The notes beneath the pieces were generated by a model. It was not told the origin of the DNA. It did no database searches and worked only from the letters and a program-made list of their open reading frames with translations. DNA of 64,000 nucleotides from Saxidomus purpurata (lineage: Eukaryota > Mollusca > Bivalvia > Venerida > Veneridae), in the NCBI GenBank assembly GCA_022818135.1, contig JAFMSR010000006.1, forward strand, positions 36,310,997-36,374,996, read 5' to 3'. The stretch's first letter is position 1; each line of letters opens with the position of its first letter. Both the position numbers and the translations under genes were made by a program. This document shows, one piece after another, positions 33,069 to 43,196 of the stretch.

Positions 33069-34762
33069 CGATGTATATATATCGAACTAAAATATATATC
33101 GAACAAGTATCTTTTATAGTCAAATGTAATAAAATCCAAACCATCAACTTATCATGCTTATAGTTGCTTTTGAAGAGTTATAAAGATCTATAACTGTTAT
33201 CCTTTTCTATATCCGTAAACCTATGTAAAATAATCGCAAGGATTAATAAAACATAAAACAGACGGTTCATGATTTAATTGGCAATACTTAAACAAATACA
33301 ATTGAAAAAAACTGATTTTCGCTCACTTGACACTACTTGAAATATTTAACAAGGTATTTTTTCACAATATGGGATTTCATCCAATTATGTTTGTATTCTC
33401 ATTTAACGAGTTTTCTAAATGGTTACACATGTGCAATGATTTACCTTTATGAGTAATAGCTACAAGTGCGCTATGATAAATACAATGCAGACAGCAAAAA
33501 AAAAAATGCAAAATCAACAGATTTTTTTAACTCTTCGGAACATAGTTGCAGTTCGATATATATGATTACTTTACTGTACATGGGCAGAAAATTTTGTTCC
33601 TTATATCAGAAGTTTCCTTATATCCGAAGTACGATATAACCGTATATTTTTACATTAAACAAAGAAGGGAAAAAATCGGGCCAAAAAAAACTGTTCGTTA
33701 CATCCGAAGTTACGTTATATCCAGAGTTGATATATACGGAGTTTACTGTACTACCAATATGTATATAGCAAACATGGCTGGCCATGATGAAGACGGTGAA
33801 TATGCAGGAACAAATTATTCATTTTTCACGTGTTAAAGCACTTTGGATACTTAACAGATTCAGTTTATAGTTCATAACTGTAAGTTGATTCATTCGGAAG
33901 TGTAAATTAGCTCACTGAACACTACTACTTTGTAACTGCTAAAGGACTTGAGTTTTGACTGTTTGACGCAATGTTTGAACATAAAATATAAACATGAAAT
34001 ATAGAAAAACAAATATGTTAAATGATGAAAGTCTATTGTAAAACCGCAAGCATAGTCGTCAAAAGTATTTGGACTAAGTGTCTTCTCAACATACCATAAA
34101 TTCAACCTTTATACAACAACACCCATAAAATTTTACAAATTGTGGCCGCCATATTGGAAAAGCTGCCGAAGCGTTCCGAAACACGTATTTTGTCACGTGA
34201 CTCCTCAATGTTGAAGGCCATGTAAACATTAAGTTGAAAAAATAACAGACATGCAGAAAGGTATCATCGGCAGTTCAACTCGTTGAGAATATACCTTCTT
34301 GAACTAAATTTTGTCATAACATAAGTATATATGTTTCTTCTACATTATTAAGCCGCGTCTACTTTTAGATTGTGGTTTTCCATTCTTGTCTCGTCACGCA
34401 CATTAGCGAGAATGAGATAAGCTTCATTTTTAAATATGAAAATAAAGATATAAAATGTTTTAGTTGGCTTTTGGAGCATATGTGGCGGGTAGATGTTTAT
34501 TATCGGTGTCAATAGCATTTAAAATGTGTTTTTAAGGATTCTGTAGAAAATTAAAGGTGCAATATCTTTTATGCAAAGTGATAAAAACGGACCTTATAAA
34601 TCCTTTTAACTTTGCAAGGCTACAATTCCATTTATAACTAAATATGGTCAACTGACACAATAAAAAGACCAATTTAGTTATGGAAGCCAGAACTAGTGAT
34701 TTGACTGAAAATTAATGAAAATATTGGCATTTTACTGAAATTGCCTAAATTTCCTTATTTTT
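33069..34762. other. Intergenic DNA with one promoter-like cluster
   Basis: No gene is supported. ATATAAGG/TATATCCGAAGT repeats occupy 33590-33740, and a promoter-like cluster lies at 34144-34201 (separate entry). An ATG in good context at 33774 (AAACATGGCTGGCC) opens only a 20-residue frame. Confidence 0.4.
34144..34201 (-). promoter_or_regulatory. Candidate promoter: YY1-type site plus GTCACGTGAC E-box
   Basis: Read on the - strand, CCAATATGGCGGCC (34157-34144) matches the YY1 consensus and includes an ATG at 34152-34150 in strong context (ATATGGCGG). The 10-bp palindrome GTCACGTGAC at 34192-34201 is an ideal CACGTG E-box. Sites of this kind often sit at starts of housekeeping genes, but the - strand frame from the ATG (MAATICKILWVLLYKG) stops after 16 codons unless spliced. 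No exon partner is recognised. Confidence 0.3.
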
Positions 34763-35671
34763 AGCGTATCTGGCTTTGCCAGGGTGAGCTTTTCTGATGG
34801 ATGATTGTCCGTCGTCTGCTGTCCGTCAACATTTTGATTCAAATGACATATTATCTGAAACCACTAGGCCAATGTTGATGAAACTATACAGGGATGTTCC
34901 TTGCATGAAGCTCTACCAAAAGTGTTCAAAGAATTCCATTCCATGCAGAACTCTGGTTGCTATGGCAACAAATAGGAAAAACTTTAAAAATCTTCTTCTC
35001 TGAAACCACAAGGATCAAGAGCTTAGATATTTGGCATGTAGCATTGTCTAGTGGACCTCTACCAAGATTGCTCAAATAATGACCCCTGGGTCAAAATTGA
35101 CCCCGTGCGGGTGGTCACTTAGTTTTGCATAGGCTTATATAGGAAAAACTTTAAAAATCTTCTCTGAAACCACAAGGCCTAGAGCTGAGATATTTGGCAT
35201 GTAGCATTGGCTAGTGGACCTCTACCAAGATTGTTAAAGTTATGAACCCAGGGTCAAAATGGACCTCAACCGGGGGTCACTTGTTTTTCTATATATGCTT
35301 ATGTAGGAAAAACTTTAAATATCTTCTTCTCTGAAACCACAAGGCCTAGAGCTTAGATATTTAGCATCTGGCATTGCCTGGTGCACCTCTAGTAAGATTG
35401 TTCAAATTATGACCCCCGGCTCAAATTTGACCCCGCCCGGGGGTCTCATGATTTACATAGGCCTATATAGGAAAACTATAAAAATCTTTATTTCTAGAAC
35501 CACAAGGCCTAGACCTTAGATATTTGGCATGTATCATTACCTAGTTGACATCTTCAATGAATGTTCAAATCATGTCCCCTAGGTCTAAACAGACCCTTTC
35601 TGCTATTGATGACCTTGTGTTATAGCCAATGGTAGCCAGGTGAGCGATACAGGGCCATCTTGGCCCTCTTG
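34763..35671 (+). mobile_element. Hairpin-ended cassette with ~5 units (AGC..GGTGAGC type)
   Basis: It starts after TTATTTTT with AGCGTATCTGGCTTTGCCAG-GGTGAGC, a hairpin, then GTCCGTCGTCTGCTGTCCG. Units of ~155-165 bp contain CTGAAACCACAAGGCCTAGA, TTTGGCATGTAGCATTG, AGTGGACCTCTACCAAGATTG and GGTCAAAATTGACC. The 3' end is GGTGAGCGATACAGGGCCAT-CTTGGCCCT then CTTG and T. It is a paralogue of 52455-53942. Confidence 0.82.
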
Positions 35672-35921
35672 TCTTTAGGCCTAATCACTTTAAGACTATC
35701 TACCAAAATTTGCTAAAATGAATTTGATCCTTTAAAAAGTGGCTGTTTTCTCTATATGATTCATATAGAAACTTCAAAAATCTTTTTTGAAACTAGTGGT
35801 CACAATTTAATTTTATTGGGAAAGTATGATCACCTTATGACTCTCTACCAAAAGTGCTAAAGTGACTTTAAATATTTTATCCCTTTAAAAAAGAGGTAAC
35901 CATGTGGGCATGCCTGTTTTT
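35672..35921. other. Spacer with degenerate cassette-like sequence
   Basis: Phrases such as CTCTACCAAAAGTGCTAAAG and TAGAAACTTCAAAAATCTT resemble decayed cassette units. No gene. Confidence 0.4.
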
Positions 35922-36978
35922 AGCACACCTGAACACAAAGTCACTGAGTCAGTTTCAACCAAACTTTTCAGGATTATTCCTTGGATAGTCCTCTACCAAA
36001 ATTGCTTGAAAAGTTCTGCACACAATGGCTGCAAGAATTAAAAATGGGAAAACTTTCAAACAACATCGCCTCCTTAACCACTGGGCCATTTTCAACCAAA
36101 CTTCACAAGAGTGTTCCTTGGATGGCCCTCTACCAAAAGTGTTAAAATTGTTCTGCTTAGCTGCATAAATTATAAAGGCTGTCAGAGGTAAAAATAGAAA
36201 CGACATCTCCTTTACAACTAGGCCAATTTCAACCAAACTTCACAGGATTGTTTCTTGGATGGTTCTTTACCAACTTGTTCAAATGGTTCCGCTCCACTGC
36301 ACATAATGGCAGCTATAGAGATAAAAATAGAAAACCTTTAAACGACATCTCTTTAACCAATGGGCCTATTTCAACCAAACTTCACAGGGTTATTTCTTTG
36401 CAAAAATGATTCTGCTCCACTGCCTATAAATGTAGAGAAATACCTTCAAATGAAATTGCCTTAACCATTGGGGCCAATTTTAACCTAACTTCACGTGATT
36501 GTTGCTTGATGATCACCAGAATTGTTCAAATGGTTCCGCTTCTTTGCACATAATGGTGGCCAGAGCTAAAATTAGAAAAACCTTTAAGCCATGTCTCTTT
36601 AATAACCACTGTGCCAGTTTCAACCAAACTTCACAAGATTGTCACTCAGATGGTCTTCAATCAAAATTGATGACAGAGCTCTGCTCCAATGCACAATTAT
36701 TATCTTTATTATTTAGAATTGTGCAGATCTGATCATGTATTGCAGATGTTCTCTGTTCACTCGGGTAAGCCATACATGTATGTAAGTCTGTCATGACCCT
36801 CTTTTCTATAAATATTATGTGTAGAAAGAGATGAAATTTGGACTAATTGTGCCGTTCTGCAAACTTAAATTTCCAAAATTTCTATGACTGGCCTTGATTA
36901 TCACCTTTTATAGTACTTTCTTGTTTTAAAGTGCAATGATACTCAGGTGAGTGATATAGGGCCATCATGGCCCTCTTG
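35922..36978 (+). mobile_element. Hairpin-ended cassette with ~6 degenerate units
   Basis: It starts after CTGTTTTT with AGCACACCTGAACACAAAG. Units of roughly 125-130 bp contain TTTCAACCAAACTTCACA, TTCCTTGGATGG, CCTCTACCAAAA and GTTCTGC...CACAATGGC. The 3' end is CAGGTGAGTGATATAGGGCC-ATCAT-GGCCCT then CTTG and TT. Confidence 0.75.
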
Positions 36979-37249
36979 TTATGTATGTATATATGTAGGA
37001 AAGGAAGTAGAACTTTTTTAAAGAAATATATTAAATGTGACTTCTCTGTGTATTTAGATGACTTTCCAATAGGGTTGAAGGTTTCCAATAGTTCTAATGG
37101 AACTCTTGTGAGCAGTATGTTGCTATTATGGTCCTCTTGACTTGCGCATGTAAAATAAACATGTACTACTGAACTTGAATTACACTTTAGCTCTAAAATA
37201 ATAGTCGAAAAAGACATTGATTTTATGTTTGTGCTTTTGTATGTTCCAG

Positions 37250-37503
37250 ATTAGAGAAAGAAGAAAAAGACTGATAAATCAAGACATGGTCAGTATTGGA
37301 CAGTTTTCTGATTGGAATTTGATGAACATAATAATTATAGAGGTATAAAACTCACACAGAAGAGACAGAACACAATAGTAGATTTCTGAGTTCTGCTCTA
37401 GATATAATTACAATAAAACTACTTTTAGTATACAGAGATTTGCAAACAGCAAGTTAGGTGATGAAACTTTAAAACAGTTTGTGAATACTGAAGACATAAG
37501 AAA
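37250..37503 (+). promoter_or_regulatory. Probable 5' untranslated exon end of the zinc-finger gene
   Basis: A good splice acceptor, TTTTGTATGTTCCAG, ends at about 37249. The following 254 bases are purine-rich without a long open frame, and an in-frame TGA at 37489-37491 lies five codons before the ATG at 37504. This makes 37504 the natural start and the region before it leader sequence. No core promoter could be identified. Confidence 0.4.
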
Positions 37504-39949
37504 ATGATCAAGTGTTTGACTGACATGAAACAAATAAACACAACTGAGGGATATAAACAGAGGTATAACTATGTTTTACTTGAGTCTGATCAGTCTACAG
37601 ATTCAGCGGATGAGGGTGCAACACTATCACATGAGGAGAAAGAATCAGATTTCCATTTCATAGACAATTATATCGGAGATATCAAGTATGAATATGTTTG
37701 GCTGTCTGATGACGAGACTTTGACAGAAAGTGGAGATTATGCTGGAGAGAAAGTGAGAAACAGTAAAGAGCCAAAGGCCACTGAAGAAAAACATGACTTA
37801 CAAGGAAATCTTTGTAAGGGAATTAACAGTTCTCAAAGTAATAGCTGTGGATTAATGGAGATAACAGAACAGATGAATGAGAAATGTATAAGTAAAAATC
37901 ATGCAAGTGATAACTCAGTGTCAGTTGGAAATGGACAAAATACTACTAATTCTAGAGTCACTGTGGTTGGTTGTAGAAATGACATTACCAGTAGAAATTT
38001 GAACAATAGAAATAATGTCTTAAATGAGGGTGTGAACAAACAGACTATTGAAGGGGAATTAACTGGTGTAAAAGATGATACAAAGCATTTTCCTATAATT
38101 GCTCATAAAAAGAACACTTGTACTGCCCAACAAAAAGGGACTGTATATACTTTACAGCAATATAGAGAGAATGAAAATGACATTTGTGTAAAGAATGAAA
38201 TGTGTAGGAATGGAAATAAAACACAATTGGAAAAGAAGGAAGTTGAATCTATTGAACCTGAAGATAAAATTCAATCACTTTGTAAAGATAATATAGAAAG
38301 GGATAAGAGAAAAGCAAAAGTGAAACATGAATGCAGAACAGGTAGGATTAGAAAAACTGATAGAACAATAATGAAGCATTTAAGGGGTAAGAATAAACTC
38401 TATGCTAAAAAACTTGAAAATGTTCAAGATTCTAAAGGGAAAGGAAATTTTAAGAGTTGTGATAAAAACACTGCAAAATGCGATATCTCCAAATCAGAAC
38501 ATGAAGTTTCACTTACACTAAGAAGTGACAAACTTGAAACACCAACATTATGTGAAAGTAGTCCAATTCCAAAAGAATGTTCAGTGTTAGATCTGTGTGC
38601 ATCAGTTGAAGAAATTGAAAGTCTGAGTAAGGAAAATGAATCTTTCCAAAAAATGTGTAAACCAGGTAAACATGCATACAGAAGATCAAGAGGTAAGAGA
38701 AACAAGTCCTTGTCCTCTCCCATCAACACCGACTGTGTGAATGAACAGTTCTTGATCAGGGAAGAAGACACATTATTTAGAAGTCTGAAACAGGTGCCTG
38801 ATAATAACTCAGGATTTCAAAACTCAAATGTTGGAAAAAAGGTGAAAGAACATCACAGGGAAAATAACATAATTGGTAAATGTGCTTCAAGACATTTAAA
38901 AGCAGACTTTACAAAGTTTACAGACAAGAATGCTGCAAAAGAAAAGGTTACACCAAGACTTTCTGAACCAATTAAAAGAAGTAAAAACTTGAAGAGGATA
39001 AATGCAGCTAATCTGACAAAAGTAAGGAAGTGTGTTAAAAATAGAGAGACACCTTTGGAAAGAGAACAAATATCTTTACCAAAGTGTAACAGCTGGTTGA
39101 GATGCATGCCAACACCAACAACTGGTAAACTGTTGGAAAAGAAGAATGATAAAGTTATACAGATAGAAAATGAGACTACAAATTTAGGACAGTCACACAG
39201 CTGTGAACAAGTACAAAATGTAGGTGATGATTGTAAAATTTCAGACCTTAAAACAAAATTAGTTGAGACAAAACAAGTAACAATAGGGGTAACTAAACCA
39301 GCTGTTTTGACCAAAGAAGGGAAAGAAGACATGGATGTTTCAGTAAAAGAACAGATGAAAGAATATTCAAGTAAGATACTGCATTTCACAAACACACATG
39401 TAGAAGCATCAAAGGGAGTAGACTTTGAAAATGAAGAGGTGGTGATTATATCCAATGAAATATGTCACGAAAATCGGAAACAGCTTGAAAGCAAAGCATG
39501 TGTCAGTGAACAGAATAGTGAAACATATATCCGTGATCAAGAGCGCAAAATCCATATCAGTGAACTAGAGAGTGAAACCCATATTTGTTATCAAGAGAGC
39601 AAAACATGCATCAGTGAACAAATAACTTGTGAGCACTCTGAAGCTACAATTGGTAAAACAAGTAACCATGGTAACAAGATAAAAGACAGAATTTCAAAAG
39701 CTGTTAGATTTAGGAGAACATACAGTAGAAGAAAAGGGAAGGAAGTCAAAGTTTTCAGAACTGTGAAAGGAATTGGAAAAATAGAGTTTAGATACCCTTG
39801 TAAGTTCTGTGGGGAACTGTTTTCCAAAAGCTATGTTGGGAGACATGAAAAGACACATCACATAGAAGGCTCTACATGCTCTAGGAGTCTTTTCCAAAGA
39901 TGTCATCCAAAGACTGATGCTGATAGATCTGCTGTTAATGTCAAAACAG
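37504..39949 (+). CDS. Large dispersed C2H2 zinc-finger protein, coding exon 1
   Basis: First of three coding exons of a predicted ~2240-residue nuclear DNA-binding protein. The start is the first ATG after an in-frame stop 15 bases upstream. Residues 1-765 are low-complexity, charged and Lys/Ser/Glu-rich, with no recognised domain; residues about 665-735 hold degenerate repeats around ISEQ/VSEQ/ISELESET. One C2H2 finger sits at the end: C766-KF-C769, then twelve residues, H782, H786, preceded by the basic stretch FRRTYSRRKGKE. The exon ends at ACAG|GTAAAT in phase 1; reading on gives only TGK then a stop. It joins in frame to 43197 (G plus TT gives Val816). I do not recognise a named orthologue; a transcription regulator is the family-level inference. 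Confidence 0.88.
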
Positions 39950-41200
39950 GTAAATAGTTGTTATTTGTAGAATGTGAGAGTATGTCAATCTCCTTCTTAA
40001 AAGATTTTTTGTTATTAGCTCCTGTGATTGCTTGATGTCGGTTGTGTGTCTCCTGCCCACACTTGACCTTGTGTTTGAAATAGAGGCTGCATTTTTCTCG
40101 GGATCTTCATGAAATGTGGTCAGAATGACCTTGATGAAATCTAGGTTGAATTCGAATATATGGGTCATTTCACTCATCTGCAATAAAAACTGGGGTCACC
40201 AGGTCAAATCATAGAGAGAAAAAACTTGTGTAAAATTATATACATGCAAAAGAGATTGCACTTTTCGTTGGATTTACATGAAGCCTAGTCAGAATGATTT
40301 TCTTGATGAAATCTAGGTAACATTTCAAACTTTGAATATTTGTCATCTGAAGTAAACAAATTAGGTCACATTGTCAAATCATAGAAAAACCTTGTGTATA
40401 TGCCATAGAGTCCACATTTACAATTAAGTCATCATGAAATTTGGTCAGAATGACTGTCTTGATGAAATCTAGATAAAGTTGGAATATGTGTTTTCTTGGG
40501 TTAAAAACTAGGTCACCATGTCAAATCATAGGAAAACCTTGTGTATGCCACAGAGGTCACCTTTACAATTCATTTAAGGAAATAGATCAGATTGTTTGTC
40601 TCAATGTTTATCAGGTCATTTTAAAATCTGGGTCACCTGAGGTTAAAAACTAAGTCACACGGTCAAATATATAAAAAAACTTGTAAACACTCTTGAGGCC
40701 ACATTTACTATCCAGTCATGAAAACTGGTCAGCATGTTTGTCTCAATAATTTCTATGTCGAGTTCAAATCTGAGTCACCTTGGGTAAAAAAAACTAGGTT
40801 ACAAGGCCAAATAAAAAAATCCTTGTTAACACTCTAGAGGGTACGTATTTATTACCAAGTTGTCATGAAAATTAGTCAGAATGTTTAAGGAATATCTTGC
40901 CAAGTTAGATGACCAGCCAGATTGCCCCGGTACCTCTTAGAGTTACTGCCCTTTAATTGCCATCAACTGTACAAGTTTAGACTTGTTGATCTTAAATATT
41001 TCCAAAACAGTGAATAAAATTTCTGTGAATGTTATCTGGCCTTTTATCTTGGCCAAGTTTGATAACAACCAAATCGCTTCGGTCACTGTTGAGGTATTAT
41101 ATACCCATTGATTGCCAAAATTGGAAAAATTTAGAATTATCTGCTGAAGGGCATATTTTGTGACTGTTTCACACTTTTGTCTTCAAAAGTGATAGCTTCA
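39950..41200 (+). repeat. Intron 1, degenerate tandem-unit cassette
   Basis: The first part of intron 1 (39950-43196) holds about six diverged ~130-150-bp units with TCAAATCATAGAAAAACCTTG, CATGAAATTTGGTCAGAATG, TTGATGAAATCTAGGT and AAAACTAGGTCACC. It starts near 40010 with TTATTAGCTCCTGTG and ends near 41160-41185 with GGCATATTTTGTGACTGTTT-CACACTTTTG, resembling the 3' end of the cassette at 27411-28306. It is an old + strand cassette. Confidence 0.65.
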
Positions 41201-41639
41201 TTAGTTAAGGTGAGCAGGAATTCATCAAACTGTTTTTGAATTACCATTATACATGTAACTCTGCAGACACTCCTAAATAGAAACAGTAACAGGTAGCTTC
41301 TACAAGTGTCCCCTTAAATGTTTATTGCTGGGATGACCATGCAACAGCTTCAATATTATTTGTTGACTGCATGGGTGATGAAGTTGGACAAATGTATATT
41401 ATTTGATCATGATGGCAGAATAGTGAAGTGGGATACCTTAACTACTGCTTTTTATCTATATATAGAACTTTTGTTACAAGAAACACTGCAACTTTGCTTA
41501 AATTGTAGGGATGCAACGATACGCTCATCACGCGATACGATACGTATCGATACGAACATGCCCCGATACGATATTTTCCGATACGATACAGATACGCAGA
41601 GTCAATATTTAAGAATAATCAATAAATCAGTTAAACAGT

Positions 41640-42010
41640 AGTGGTTTCGTCAAGCTCCCGTTTCTTCAATAAGGATTTTGTGTTCAGAAGAGGTTGTGGT
41701 TTCGTCAAGGTTATTTCATTGTATATCTAATTGTTAGTTTGTCATAAATGGGATCAAACAAATTATAGGACGAATCGGGGTATTATGAACAAGTTTTATC
41801 ATCCAAATTAAGTAAATAGTTAAGTTTGAAGTGGTTTAGGACACTCATCAGCTTATTAACATCTGAAAGCATTATGTGCTTCGATTTATTTTGATACTAG
41901 ATTATAATATTAGTCAAGAAAACTACATTGTATAATCAGTCATATAAATCAATTCCATAGATGATTAATGCCGAATTTAAGAATGGATTAGGTTAAGGGA
42001 GTATTCAACA
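41640..42010. mobile_element. Left part of a TTTCGTCGACC-ended element (nested)
   Basis: Starts AGTGGTTTCGTCAAGCTCCC and matches 56616-56890 (AGAGGTTGTGGTTTCGTCA, TAAATGGGATCAAACAAA, CGGGGTATTATGAAC, GGATTGGGTTAAGGGAG). Only the left part is present; it is embedded in the hAT at 41506. Confidence 0.7.
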
Positions 42011-42029
42011 AAAACATTTATGCAATCAA

Positions 42030-42935
42030 ATATTTATTGCGGGCGCAGCAGCGGCCCGCTATATTTAATATGTGGTGAGTAAAAGATGCATGGAGACTTA
42101 AGCACTAGATCGAACATATGCGTCTCTCTTCATTATGAAATTGAGGTACTTCTGTGATGAAAACTGTTGACACAGTCAATTTTTTTGGAAAAGTAAGAGT
42201 TGTCGTTTGTAATTGAGTTGCCGCTTGTTTCATAGAGGGCGCTATCTACGCTGATAAAAATAGACAAAAGCGCTTTTCACGTTTCAGGCGCAATCTACGC
42301 TGAGAAAAATGGACATATGATTGCTTTTTCCACTTACACAGCCTTTGACATTATAGAAACGAAGTGCAGTCAACTGAATATTTTTTGATGGCCTTTTTAA
42401 ATATTTATGATATTATTTTAGCTAATTTTTTCTCTTCATTTACAAGCCTGTCTCCAAAGCCGTAAGCTCATATACTTTTGTGTTAGTGTACTTTTACGAA
42501 TCCACGAGTTCGAATCCCATCAACACCCAATTTTTTTAAAAAAAATTTTCTGCTGTTTTAATAATCATTTTTAGCTTTTTAACCATTTTAGAATATTTTA
42601 CGGCAAATAATCATAAAAATCTTCATTAATGTCAAATTAATAAGGATAATGGTAATGAAAAATTGAGACATACCAGGAACGGTCTATAGAGCATTCCTGG
42701 ACATACTGTATAAATATTATTTGATAACAGTAAAGTTTCGATACTACAGGTCAGTCAGTAGATGTGGTGTCGTGTCAGGTTTTGCTTGTTCAACCAGAAT
42801 TGGTTTTCTTGAGTTCTTTTGGGGCCATGCCTCAATATCAACCATCACCAATTTCCAAAATATTTACAAGGGATTATTGTTTGTTGGCCCGCTGTGATAC
42901 TTTGTATCACAGTTTTTCTTGTTCCAATTATTCCG
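42030..42935 (+). repeat. tRNA-like-headed dispersed repeat, copy 3, with both hairpins
   Basis: The 5' end holds a hairpin GCGGGC-GCAGCAGCG-GCCCGC flanked by complementary AT arms. The middle has a B-box-like GAGTTCGAATCCC near 42505 and the shared body GCCATGCCTCAATATCA. The 3' end is GGCCCGCTGTGATACTTTGT-ATCAC then AGTTTTTCTTGTT. It matches 8960-9440 and 10270-10830 in parts and is the most complete copy of that family in the window. Confidence 0.7.
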
Positions 42936-43196
42936 CCATCTTGGCTCTCTCATTGAACGTAATGTTGTTCCAGGAAAGCTGATTGGCTGTCTTATTTTAA
43001 TCGACTAATGAAATTGCGTTTTACCATTTGGTAATAGAAACTTTGGGCACAGTAAAAATATGTTCGAATTAGTGCGTTGTATCGATACGCTTGGCTTGTG
43101 TATCGATACGTATCGGCAGCAGTCCGTATCGATATTGTACCGATATTCTCTGTATCGTTGCATCCCTATTAAATTGCATGTTCATAACTATTTCAG

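Larger units (their letters stand above)
41506..43168. mobile_element. hAT element in intron 1, perfect 8-bp TSD
   Basis: The left end TAGGGATGCAACGATAC is the inverse of the right end GTATCGTTGCATCCCTA (one offset base in the right end's outer copy). Flanks 41498-41505 and 43169-43176 are both TTAAATTG, a perfect 8-bp TSD. Subterminal CGATACG/CGTATCG repeats are dense at both ends. The 1663-bp interior has no transposase; it holds pieces of two other families (41640-42010 and 42030-42935). It ends 28 bases before the exon 2 boundary. Confidence 0.95.

Noticed and set aside
33540..33760. A pogo-like MITE around the two TTTACTGTA motifs
   Set aside because: Both motifs point in the same direction, so they are not terminal inverted repeats; no TA-flanked pair is found.
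33546..33836. 96-residue + strand frame ending MAGHDEDGEYAGTNYSF
   Set aside because: Low-complexity TATA/TATCC repeats upstream, no splice signals with a partner, and no recognisable domain.
41318..41641. 107-residue frame with RYDIFRYDTDTQ repeats
   Set aside because: It comes from the CGATACG subterminal repeats of the hAT left end.
43091..43196. Coding start at the ATG at 43091 for the 1421-codon frame
   Set aside because: 43091-43168 is the hAT terminal inverted repeat and 43169-43176 its TSD. The AG at 43195-43196 with a phase match to 39949 is the better boundary.
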